NCBI RefSeq assembly: GCF_002091755.1
Contig: NZ_BDAI01000014.1
Location: 65,128-129,127, forward strand
DNA from: Pseudomonas nitroreducens NBRC 12694
GTDB taxonomy: Bacteria > Pseudomonadota > Gammaproteobacteria > Pseudomonadales > Pseudomonadaceae
Direction: 5' to 3'
DNA length: 64,000 nt
Shown here: positions 27,345 through 34,771 of the stretch, in pieces
Layout of the letters: the number at the start of each line of letters is the position of its first letter
Position numbering within the stretch: position 1 is the stretch's first letter
The notes under the pieces: generated by a model
What the model saw: the letters and a program-made list of their open reading frames with translations, nothing else
The model's database searches: none
Told to the model about the DNA's origin: nothing
Position numbers and translations under genes: made by a program

Positions 27345-28448
27345 TCAGTACTCGATCACCACATCGCCCTTGGGCACGCTGCAGCAGGACAGGATGTAGC
27401 CTTCGGCGACATCTTCGTCGGTGATCCCGCCGTTGTGCTCCATCTCCACCTCGCCGGAGCGCTTCATTACTTTGCAGGTGCCGCAGATGCCCATGCCGCA
27501 GGCCTTGGGAATGTGCAGGCCGAGCTGGGCAGCGGCGGCGTGGACGGTCTCGCCCGGCGCCACGCGGATGCTTTTGCCGGTTTCGCAGAATTCCACGAGG
27601 TTCTGCTCGGCCAGCGGCACGGCTGGCGCTTCGGCGGCCTCGGCGGCCAGCTCCTTCACGTCGGCGCGCACTTCCGGTGGGGTCGGGCCGAAGGCTTCCT
27701 CGTGGTAGCGCGACATGTCGTAGCCTTCGGCTTCGAGCAGGCGCTTGACCGCATGCATGTACGGCGTCGGGCCGCAGCAGAAGACTTCGCGTTCGAGGTA
27801 GTCCGGCGCCATCAGTTGCAGCATCGCCTTGTTCAGGAAGCCCCGATAGCCGGCCCAGGACTCGCCCATCTCGTACTTCTCGCAGACCAGGTACAGCTTG
27901 AAGTTGTTGATCCGCGAGTTCATGTGCTCCAGCTCGCGGTGGTAGATGATGTCCTTGGGCGTGCGCGCGCTGTGCACGAAGACCATGTCGACGTTGGCGT
28001 TGGTGTCGAAGAACCAGCGCGACATGGACATCACCGGGGTGATGCCGACACCGCCGGAGAGGAATAGCACCTTCTCGGCGGGAAAATCGATGGCGTTGAA
28101 GTTGCCCACCGGGCCGTGCACCGGGATCTGGTCGCCTTCCTTCAGGTTGTCGTGCAGCCAGTTCGAGACCTTGCCGCCGGGCACCCGCTTGATGGTGATG
28201 GAGAAGCTGTACGGCACCGAGGGCGAGCTGGAGATGGTGTAGGAACGCATGATCGGCTGGCCGTCGATCTCCAGTTCCAGGGTGACGAACTGGCCGGGCT
28301 TGAAGAAGAACATGATCGGCGCGTCGGCCATGAAGCAGAAGGTGCGCACATCCCAGGTTTCCTGGATGGCTTTCACGCAGCGCACCAGGTGGCGGCCGTT
28401 GGCCCAGGTCTGGGTGTTCACCGGGTTGAGGAAGGTGTTCGTCGACAT
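27345..28448 (-). CDS. gbcB: Glycine betaine monooxygenase reductase subunit GbcB
   Basis: 367 residues. Ferredoxin-NAD(P)H reductase module: FAD-binding MRSYTISSSP, NAD-binding GGVGITPVMSM and CCGPTPYMHAV. The C-terminal [2Fe-2S] ferredoxin domain has CGMGICGTC and a last cysteine in SCCSVP. It passes electrons from NADH to GbcA for demethylation of glycine betaine to dimethylglycine, releasing formaldehyde. ATG at 28448 (MSTNTFLNPVNTQTWANG) is the family start. Divergent from gbcA, as in P. aeruginosa. Confidence 0.95.
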   Translation of the reverse strand: MSTNTFLNPVNTQTWANGRHLVRCVKAIQETWDVRTFCFMADAPIMFFFKPGQFVTLELEIDGQPIMRSYTISSSPSVPYSFSITIKRVPGGKVSNWLHDNLKEGDQIPVHGPVGNFNAIDFPAEKVLFLSGGVGITPVMSMSRWFFDTNANVDMVFVHSARTPKDIIYHRELEHMNSRINNFKLYLVCEKYEMGESWAGYRGFLNKAMLQLMAPDYLEREVFCCGPTPYMHAVKRLLEAEGYDMSRYHEEAFGPTPPEVRADVKELAAEAAEAPAVPLAEQNLVEFCETGKSIRVAPGETVHAAAAQLGLHIPKACGMGICGTCKVMKRSGEVEMEHNGGITDEDVAEGYILSCCSVPKGDVVIEY

Positions 28449-28873
28449 GCTGTCTCTCCGCGCACGCGGGCCGTGCTGGGCCTGAGGGGGCAGCGCCGGG
28501 GTCCGTTGCCTACGTCGCTTGAGCGTAGAAAGCACGGGGCCTGTCGGCATGCCTGATGGGGCGGATTGTGTGCACGAGGATGACCGGTGCATTTACCTGC
28601 CAGCGACATTTGCATGCTTATCGCGACCTGCCGCCTGGGACGTGCCGTTGCGCGTCGGGAAATGATCTGGCCGTGTCGCCCATGGATAAGGGTTCCTACA
28701 GGGCGCGGCCCCACACTCAGCTCCATGCCGAGCAACCCCCCAGGTTGAGCGAGACGGCGGGAAACGGCGCACTCGGCGCGCCTGGCACCTGCCGCAAATG
28801 CCCTGCGTGGCACACCGTATCAGCCACTTATTTCCGCCGGCAGCTAAACGGGCTGCGGCATGAGGACCTAGCA
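28449..28873. promoter_or_regulatory. Divergent gbcB/gbcA control region
   Basis: 425 bases without a gene. It holds TGTCGCCCATG at 28674-28684, identical to 11 bases of the site at 30656-30666 before the dgc operon, and several TGCCGC elements (for example near 28629, 28642 and 28789). In P. aeruginosa the AraC-family activator GbdR acts on this promoter pair; which of these is its site is inference. An in-frame extension of gbcA through this region is judged non-coding. Confidence 0.5.
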
Positions 28874-30163
28874 ATGGACGTCACTACTACCCTGAGTCTG
28901 GGCGATCCGCTGGAACCGGCCCGCAAGGCCACCGCCGAGATGCTGCGCACTCGCGACCACAGCTTCTCGCTGCCGCAACCCTTCTACAACGACGAACGCC
29001 TGTTCCAGCTGGACATGCAGGAGATCTTCCACAAGGAGTGGCTGATCGCCGGCATGACCTGCGAGATCCCCGCCAAGGGCAACTTCCTCACCCTGCAGAT
29101 CGGCGACAACCCGGTCATCGTGCTGCGCGGCGCCGAGGGCAAGATCCACGCCTTCCACAACGTCTGCCGCCACCGTGGTTCGCGCCTGTGCGTCAGCGAC
29201 AAGGGCAAGGTCGCCAAGCTGGTCTGCCCGTACCACCAGTGGACCTACGAACTGGACGGCCGCCTGCTGTTCGCCGGCACCGAGATGGGCGCGGACTTCG
29301 ACATGAAGGACTACAGCCTGAAGCCGGTGAATGTGAAGACCGCCGGCGGCTATATCTTCATCTCGCTGTCGGAGAACCCGCCGGCCATCGATGACTTCCT
29401 GCGTACGCTCGAGCACTACATGGAGCCGTACGACATGGAGAACACCAAGGTGGCGGTGCAGACCACGCTGCGGGAAAAGGCCAACTGGAAGCTGGTGCTG
29501 GAAAACAACCGCGAGTGCTATCACTGCAACGGCTCGCACCCGGAGCTGCTGAACACCCTGCTGGAGTGGGACGACGTCACCGACCCGCGCGCTAGCCAGG
29601 CGTTCAAGGACCAGGTGGCGGCCTGCACCACCGCCTGGGAAGCGGAGAAGATTCCGTACGCCCACGCCAGCTTCGGCCTGCGCAACCGCATCGTGCGCAT
29701 GCCGCTGCTGCAGGGCACCGTGTCCATGACCATGGACGGCAAGCAGGGCAGCAAGAAGCTCATGGGCCGCATCCAGAACCCGGACCTGGGATCGATGCGC
29801 ATCCTGCACCTGCCGCACTCGTGGAATCACTGCATGGGCGACCACCTGATCGTCTTCACCGTCTGGCCGATCAGCGCGCAGGAAACCGTGGTCACCACCA
29901 AGTGGCTGGTGCACAAGGATGCGGTGGAAGGTGTCGACTACGACGTGGCGCGCCTGCGCGAAGTCTGGGACGCCACCAACGACCAGGACCGCCGCCTGGC
30001 CGAAGAGAACCAGCGTGGTATCAACTCCACCGCCTACCAGCCGGGGCCGTACTCCAAGACCTACGAGTTCGGTGTGATCAACTTCCTCGACTGGTACAGC
30101 GAGCGGATGTTGAACAACCTGGGCGAGGAATCCGCCCACGCGCGCCTGGTCGCCGAGAAGTAA
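28874..30163 (+). CDS. gbcA: Glycine betaine monooxygenase oxygenase subunit GbcA
   Basis: 429 residues. Rieske oxygenase: [2Fe-2S] ligands C98, H100 in NVCRHRGSRLC and C118, H121 in VCPYHQW; mononuclear iron region NNRECYHCNGSHPEL. It hydroxylates a methyl of glycine betaine, giving dimethylglycine plus formaldehyde, with GbcB as reductase. The frame is open 106 codons upstream, but MDVTTTLSLGDPLEPARK at 28874 matches the family start and length. Followed by a hairpin and a tiny membrane-peptide gene. Confidence 0.95.
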   Translation: MDVTTTLSLGDPLEPARKATAEMLRTRDHSFSLPQPFYNDERLFQLDMQEIFHKEWLIAGMTCEIPAKGNFLTLQIGDNPVIVLRGAEGKIHAFHNVCRHRGSRLCVSDKGKVAKLVCPYHQWTYELDGRLLFAGTEMGADFDMKDYSLKPVNVKTAGGYIFISLSENPPAIDDFLRTLEHYMEPYDMENTKVAVQTTLREKANWKLVLENNRECYHCNGSHPELLNTLLEWDDVTDPRASQAFKDQVAACTTAWEAEKIPYAHASFGLRNRIVRMPLLQGTVSMTMDGKQGSKKLMGRIQNPDLGSMRILHLPHSWNHCMGDHLIVFTVWPISAQETVVTTKWLVHKDAVEGVDYDVARLREVWDATNDQDRRLAEENQRGINSTAYQPGPYSKTYEFGVINFLDWYSERMLNNLGEESAHARLVAEK

Positions 30164-30176
30164 GCCCCCGCCACCC

Positions 30177-30199
30177 AGCGCCCCCTTTGCGGGGGCGCT
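30177..30199 (+). terminator. Hairpin after gbcA
   Basis: AGCGCCCCC-TTTGC-GGGGGCGCT, a 9-base perfect stem. No T run follows, so it may only slow transcription or protect the gbcA message. Confidence 0.55.
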
Positions 30200-30219
30200 G
30201 TCGTTGAAGAGGAATCCCC

Positions 30220-30306
30220 TTGGACGCCATGCTCTTCTACAGCAGCTCCGCCTTCGTCACCGGCCTGGTGGCGTGGAACCTCTTCGCCTGTTGGCGCAAG
30301 CGCTGA
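30220..30306 (+). CDS. Small membrane peptide (28 residues) downstream of gbcA
   Basis: A TTG at 30220 is preceded by AGAGGA (30208-30213) with 6 bases spacing and opens a frame for MDAMLFYSSSAFVTGLVAWN followed by LFACWRKR and TGA. One hydrophobic segment of about 18 residues ends in a basic WRKR tail, as in single-pass bacterial small proteins with the C-terminus in the cytoplasm. The ATG at 30229 is an alternative start. It lies 56 bases behind gbcA on the same strand. Too short for family assignment; the strong ribosome-binding site and membrane profile are the support. Confidence 0.5.
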   Translation: MDAMLFYSSSAFVTGLVAWNLFACWRKR

Positions 30307-30329
30307 AATCGCCCTGGCGCAGCGTTACT

Positions 30330-30591
30330 TGTAGGAGCGAGCTTGCTCGCGAATGTCCCCCGGGGGACCCGGTGCCGCCGACGAAATACCCCCTCCCTAA
30401 CCCTCCCCCTGAAGGGAGAGGGGACTGTTCGTGCAGCGGGCAGATCAAGTGCTCGCTGGTTGACGCTGGTCTTTCCGCGAAATCAGGACCGCTCCCTCTC
30501 CCTTCAGGGAGAGGGCTGGGGAGAGGGCGTTTTCAGCTCTCACGCCGCGTCCCGCAACGAAGAGCATTCGCGAGCAAGCTCGCTCCTACAG
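30330..30591. repeat. REP cluster A-B-B-A before the dgc operon
   Basis: Family A at 30330-30354, family B at 30390-30423 and 30493-30528, and inverted family A at 30567-30591. The symmetric A-B-B-A layout takes up half of the 490-base gap; the rest (30592-30796) is the dgc promoter region. Confidence 0.85.
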
Positions 30592-30653
30592 GTACTGCGA
30601 ACCCTGCAGCACATGGAGTTCCGCACCACACATTCCCCAGCGCGACGCAAACG

Positions 30654-30679
30654 CTGTCGCCCATGTCGCGAGGTTGACG
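30654..30679 (+). promoter_or_regulatory. Candidate activator site and -35 of the dipeptidase-dgc operon
   Basis: CTGTCGC-CC-ATGTCGC (30654-30669) is followed five bases later by TTGACG (30674-30679), which could be a -35. An activator site next to the -35 fits an AraC-type regulator such as GbdR. No clear -10 is seen. A palindrome GGCAGG-GATAT-CCTGCC lies downstream at 30726-30742. Confidence 0.5.
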
Positions 30680-30796
30680 CTTTCGGGTCGACCCTGGTCG
30701 TTTTCGAACCGGGTCGCCTCGGGGGGCAGGGATATCCTGCCTGCAAAGCGTCGGCACAAGCCCCGGCGCGCCAAGCCTGAGAAGGGGTACGCCAAG

Positions 30797-31774
30797 ATGA
30801 GCCCAGCCGAAGTCCACGCCGACAGCATCGTCATCGATGGCCTGATCATCGCCAAGTGGAGCCGCGAGCTGTTCGAGGACATGCGCAAGGGCGGGCTGAC
30901 CGCCGCGAACTGCACCGTCTCCGTGTGGGAAGGCTTCCAGGCCACGGTGAACAACATAGTCACGAGCAACAATTTGATCCGCGAGAACAGCGACCTGGTC
31001 ATCCCGGTGCGCACCACCGCGGACATCCGCAAGGCCAAGGAGCAGGGCAAGACCGGCATCCTCTTCGGCTTCCAGAACGCCCATGCATTCGAGGACCAGA
31101 TCGGCTACGTCGAGGTGTTCAAGCAACTGGGCGTGGGCATCGTGCAGATGTGCTACAACACCCAGAACCTGGTCGGCACCGGCTGCTACGAGCGCGACGG
31201 CGGCCTCTCCGGTTTCGGCCGCGAGATCGTCGCGGAGATGAACCGCGTCGGCATCATGTGCGACCTGTCCCACGTCGGCTCCAAGACCTCCGAGGAAGTC
31301 ATCCTCGAGTCGAAGAAGCCCGTCACCTATTCCCACTGCCTGCCGTCGGGCCTCAAGGAACATCCGCGCAACAAGTCCGACGCCGAGCTGAAGTTCATCG
31401 CCGACCACGGCGGCTTCGTCGGCGTGACCATGTTCGCGCCCTTCCTCGCCAAGGGCATCGACTCGACCATCGACGACTACGCCGAAGCCATCGAGTACGT
31501 GATGAACCTCGTCGGCGAGGACGCCATCGGCATCGGCACCGACTTCACCCAGGGCCACGGCCAGGACTTCTTCGAGTGGCTGACCCACGACAAGGGTTAT
31601 GCCCGCCGCCTCACCAACTTCGGCAAGATCGTCAACCCGCTGGGCATCCGCACCGTGGGCGAGTTCCCCAATCTCACCGAAACCCTGCTCAAGCGCGGCA
31701 TGCCCGAGCGCGTGGTGCGCAAGGTCATGGGCGAGAACTGGGTGCGCGTCCTGAAAGACGTGTGGGGCGAGTAA
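30797..31774 (+). CDS. Membrane-dipeptidase family protein (renal dipeptidase fold) of the dimethylglycine operon
   Basis: 325 residues, same length as the first gene of the P. aeruginosa dgc operon. Peptidase M19 fold with VIDGLIIAKW, the zinc-site region CDLSHVGSKTSEEV and YSHC, and GIGTDFTQGHGQDFF. The usual first metal motif DGHND of M19 is replaced by DGLII, so the metal site may be altered and dipeptidase activity is not assured. Its role in betaine/dimethylglycine breakdown is unknown. ATG at 30797 follows GAAGGGG. First of six plus-strand genes. Confidence 0.85.
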   Translation: MSPAEVHADSIVIDGLIIAKWSRELFEDMRKGGLTAANCTVSVWEGFQATVNNIVTSNNLIRENSDLVIPVRTTADIRKAKEQGKTGILFGFQNAHAFEDQIGYVEVFKQLGVGIVQMCYNTQNLVGTGCYERDGGLSGFGREIVAEMNRVGIMCDLSHVGSKTSEEVILESKKPVTYSHCLPSGLKEHPRNKSDAELKFIADHGGFVGVTMFAPFLAKGIDSTIDDYAEAIEYVMNLVGEDAIGIGTDFTQGHGQDFFEWLTHDKGYARRLTNFGKIVNPLGIRTVGEFPNLTETLLKRGMPERVVRKVMGENWVRVLKDVWGE

Positions 31775-31786
31775 CACCGACTTTCC

Positions 31787-31821
31787 ACTCTCCCGCTCGC
31801 GGGAGAGGCAAGGGGTGAGGG
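31787..31821. repeat. Degenerate family B palindrome
   Basis: ACTCTCCCGCTCGCGGGAGA core with a GGGGTGAGGG flank, in the 129-base gap behind the dipeptidase-like gene. Confidence 0.7.
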
Positions 31822-31903
31822 CCGCCGGCGCTCACCCGCGATCCTCTACATCCCGACCCTCTCCCAGAGTGAGCGGGTCCTACCCGGAATCGGAGCTGCA
31901 CAC

Positions 31904-32434
31904 ATGGCCAAACACGCCCCCGAACTGCCCATCGAAGTCGACAGCGAAACCGGCGTCTGGACCACCGACGCCCTGCCGATGCTCTACGTACCGCGGCACT
32001 TCTTCGTCAACAACCACATGGGCATCGAGGAAGAGCTGGGCGCCGAGCGCTACGCGCAAATCCTCTACAAGGCCGGCTACAAGTCCGCCTGGCACTGGTG
32101 CGAGAAGGAAGCTGAGTGCCACGGCCTGGTCGGCGTGGAAGTCTTCGAGCACTACATGAAGCGCCTGTCCCAGCGCGGCTGGGGCCTGTTCCAGATCGAG
32201 CAGATCGACCTCGACAAGGGCACCGCCCAGGTTCGCCTGAAGCACTCGGCCTTCGTCTACGTCTACGGCAAGGTCAACCGCAAGGTCGACTACATGTTCA
32301 CCGGCTGGTTCGCCGGCGCGATGGACCAGATTCTCCAGGCACGCGGCAGCGATATCCGCACCGTCGCCGAGCAGGTCTACAGCGGCGCCGAGGAAGGCCA
32401 CGACGACGGCCTGTTCGTCGTCAAACCGCTCTGA
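31904..32434 (+). CDS. DUF5943 (4-vinyl reductase-like) protein of the dimethylglycine operon
   Basis: 176 residues, soluble, no signal. Matches the small conserved protein lying between the dipeptidase and dgcA in pseudomonads (DUF5943, related to V4R/heme-binding-type sensory domains): VPRHFFVNNHMGIEEELG, GYKSAWHWCEKE, FTGWFAGAMDQIL. Function unknown; the conserved operon position suggests a role with DgcA/DgcB. A family A repeat separates it from dgcA. Confidence 0.8.
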   Translation: MAKHAPELPIEVDSETGVWTTDALPMLYVPRHFFVNNHMGIEEELGAERYAQILYKAGYKSAWHWCEKEAECHGLVGVEVFEHYMKRLSQRGWGLFQIEQIDLDKGTAQVRLKHSAFVYVYGKVNRKVDYMFTGWFAGAMDQILQARGSDIRTVAEQVYSGAEEGHDDGLFVVKPL

Positions 32435-32446
32435 TCTTTCGCCCCC

Positions 32447-32471
32447 TGTAGGAGCGAGCTAGCTCGCGAAC
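32447..32471. repeat. Family A palindrome before dgcA
   Basis: TGTAGGAGCGAG and CTCGCGAA arms form a nearly perfect palindrome with a CTAG centre, 13 bases behind the DUF5943 stop. Confidence 0.85.
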
Positions 32472-32528
32472 AAGCAGCCGCAAGGCCGCCAGACAACAAG
32501 AAACCTCTGATCCCGTGAGGATGCCGCA

Positions 32529-34589
32529 ATGGCTTTCGAGGCAATGTTCCAGCCGATCCAGATCGGCAAGCTGACCATCCGCAACCGCGTACTCTCCACC
32601 GCTCACGCCGAGGTGTATGCCACCGACGGCGGCATGACCACCGAGCGCTACGTGAAGTACTACGAGGAGAAGGCCAAGGGCGGCATCGGCCTGGCCATCT
32701 GCGGCGGTTCCTCCGTGGTCGCCATCGACAGCCCGCAGGAATGGTGGAGCTCGGTGAACCTCTCCACCGACCGCATCATCCCGCACTTCCAGAACCTGGC
32801 CGACGCCATGCACAAGCATGGGGCCAAGATCATGATCCAGATTACCCACATGGGCCGCCGCTCGCGCTGGGACGGCTTCAACTGGCCGACCCTGATGTCG
32901 CCCTCCGGCGTGCGCGAGCCGGTGCACCGCGCCACCTGCAAGACCATCGAGCCGGAAGAGATCTGGCGGGTGATCGGCAACTACGCGCAAGCGGCTCGCC
33001 GTGCCAAGGCCGGCGGCCTGGACGGCGTCGAGCTGTCCGCCGTGCACCAGCACATGATCGACCAGTTCTGGAGCCCGCGGGTCAACAAGCGCACCGACGA
33101 ATGGGGCGGCACCTTCGAGGGCCGCATGAAATTCGGCCTGGAAGTGCTCAAGGCCGTGCGTGCCGAAGTCGGCGACGATTTCTGTGTCGGCATGCGCATC
33201 TGCGGCGACGAATTCCACCCGGACGGCCTGTCCCACGAGGACATGAAGCAGATCGCCAAGTACTACAGCGACACCGGCATGCTCGACTTCATCGGCGTGG
33301 TCGGCTCGGGTTGCGACACCCACAACACCCTGGCCAACGTCATCCCGAACATGACCTTCCCGCCGGAGCCGTTCCTGCACCTGGCCGCCGGCATCAAGGA
33401 AGTGGTCAACGTGCCGGTGCTGCACGCGCAGAACATCAAGGACCCGAACCAGGCCACGCGTATCCTCGAAGGCGGTTACGTGGACATGGTCGGCATGACC
33501 CGCGCGCACATCGCCGACCCGCACCTGATCGCCAAGATCAAGATGGGCCAGATCGACCAGATCAAGCAGTGCGTCGGCGCCAACTACTGCATCGACCGCC
33601 AGTACCAGGGCCTGGACGTGCTGTGCATCCAGAACGCCGCCACCTCCCGTGAGTACATGGGCGTGCCACACATCATCGAGAAGACCACCGGCGTGAAGCG
33701 CAAGGTGGTGGTCGTCGGTGGCGGCCCGGCTGGAATGGAAGCCGCGCGCGTCGCCGCCGAGCGTGGCCACGACGTCACCCTGTTCGAGAAGAAGGAACAG
33801 CTCGGCGGGCAGATCACCACCGCCTCGAAAGCTCCGCAGCGCGACCAGATCGCCGGCATCACCCGCTGGTACCAGCTGGAGCTGGCGCGGCTGAACGTCG
33901 ACCTGCGCCTGGGCACCGGCGCGGATGCCGACACCATCCTCGACCTGCGCCCCGACGTGGTGGTGCTGGCCAACGGCGGCCATCCGTTCCTTGAGCAGAA
34001 CGAACACTGGGGCGCCGCCGACGGGCTGGTGGTCAGCAGCTGGGACGTACTCGACGGCAAGGTCGAGCCGGGCAAGAACGTGCTGGTCTACGACACCATC
34101 TGCGAGTTCAGCGGCATGTCGGTGGCGGACTTCCTCGCCGACAAGGGCGCCCAGGTCGAGATCGTCACCGACGACATCAAGCCGGGCGTGGCCATCGGCG
34201 GCACCACCTTCCCGACCTACTACCGCAGCATGTACCCCAAGGAAGTGATCATGACCGGCGACCTGATGCTGGAGAAGGTCTACCGCGAGGGCGACAAGCT
34301 GGTAGCGGTGCTGGAGAACGAATACACCGGCGCGAAGGAAGAGCGGGTGGTCGACCAGATCGTCGTCGAGAATGGCGTGCGCCCGGACGAGAGCCTGTAC
34401 TACGCGCTCAAGCAGGGCTCCCGCAACAAGGGCCAGATCGACGTCGAGGCGCTGTTCGCGATCAAGCCGCAGCCGTGTCTCAGCGAGCCGGGTGACGGTT
34501 ACCTGTTGTTCCGCATCGGCGACTGCGTGGCCCAGCGCAACACCCATGCGGCGATCTACGACGCGCTGCGACTGTGCAAGGACTTCTAA
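32529..34589 (+). CDS. dgcA: Dimethylglycine demethylase flavoprotein subunit DgcA
   Basis: 686 residues. Old-yellow-enzyme-type TIM barrel (1-370) with HMGRRSRWDG, then cysteines for a 4Fe-4S cluster (CVGANYC...VLCIQNA), then an FAD/NAD-binding half from KVVVVGGGPAGMEAARVAAE (about 395). This is the layout of the 2,4-dienoyl-CoA reductase / trimethylamine dehydrogenase group. In P. aeruginosa DgcA with DgcB converts dimethylglycine to sarcosine. ATG at 32529 after GAGGA. Confidence 0.94.
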   Translation: MAFEAMFQPIQIGKLTIRNRVLSTAHAEVYATDGGMTTERYVKYYEEKAKGGIGLAICGGSSVVAIDSPQEWWSSVNLSTDRIIPHFQNLADAMHKHGAKIMIQITHMGRRSRWDGFNWPTLMSPSGVREPVHRATCKTIEPEEIWRVIGNYAQAARRAKAGGLDGVELSAVHQHMIDQFWSPRVNKRTDEWGGTFEGRMKFGLEVLKAVRAEVGDDFCVGMRICGDEFHPDGLSHEDMKQIAKYYSDTGMLDFIGVVGSGCDTHNTLANVIPNMTFPPEPFLHLAAGIKEVVNVPVLHAQNIKDPNQATRILEGGYVDMVGMTRAHIADPHLIAKIKMGQIDQIKQCVGANYCIDRQYQGLDVLCIQNAATSREYMGVPHIIEKTTGVKRKVVVVGGGPAGMEAARVAAERGHDVTLFEKKEQLGGQITTASKAPQRDQIAGITRWYQLELARLNVDLRLGTGADADTILDLRPDVVVLANGGHPFLEQNEHWGAADGLVVSSWDVLDGKVEPGKNVLVYDTICEFSGMSVADFLADKGAQVEIVTDDIKPGVAIGGTTFPTYYRSMYPKEVIMTGDLMLEKVYREGDKLVAVLENEYTGAKEERVVDQIVVENGVRPDESLYYALKQGSRNKGQIDVEALFAIKPQPCLSEPGDGYLLFRIGDCVAQRNTHAAIYDALRLCKDF

Positions 34590-34623
34590 GACACGCCATG
34601 TGATGTCCGGCAAGCACGGACAA

Positions 34624-34730
34624 CCCCCTCTCCCTTCAGGGAGAGGGTTGGCGAGAGGGTGGTGGGCCAAGTGACCGAGCCGACCGGAAACACCCTCTCC
34701 CCCCGCCCTCTCCCGCAAGCGGGAGAGGGC
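34624..34730. repeat. Two family B palindromes between dgcA and dgcB
   Basis: Copies at 34624-34659 and 34691-34730, inside the 182-base gap of the operon. Confidence 0.85.
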
Positions 34731-34771
34731 GCTTGTCCAGCGCCCCCTGAGGTCCCGTAGGGAGACCAGAA

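Noticed and set aside
28556..28873. Upstream in-frame extension of gbcA by 106 codons
   Set aside because: GbcA is 429 residues from MDVTTTLSLG; the extension lies in the divergent promoter region and has no family similarity.
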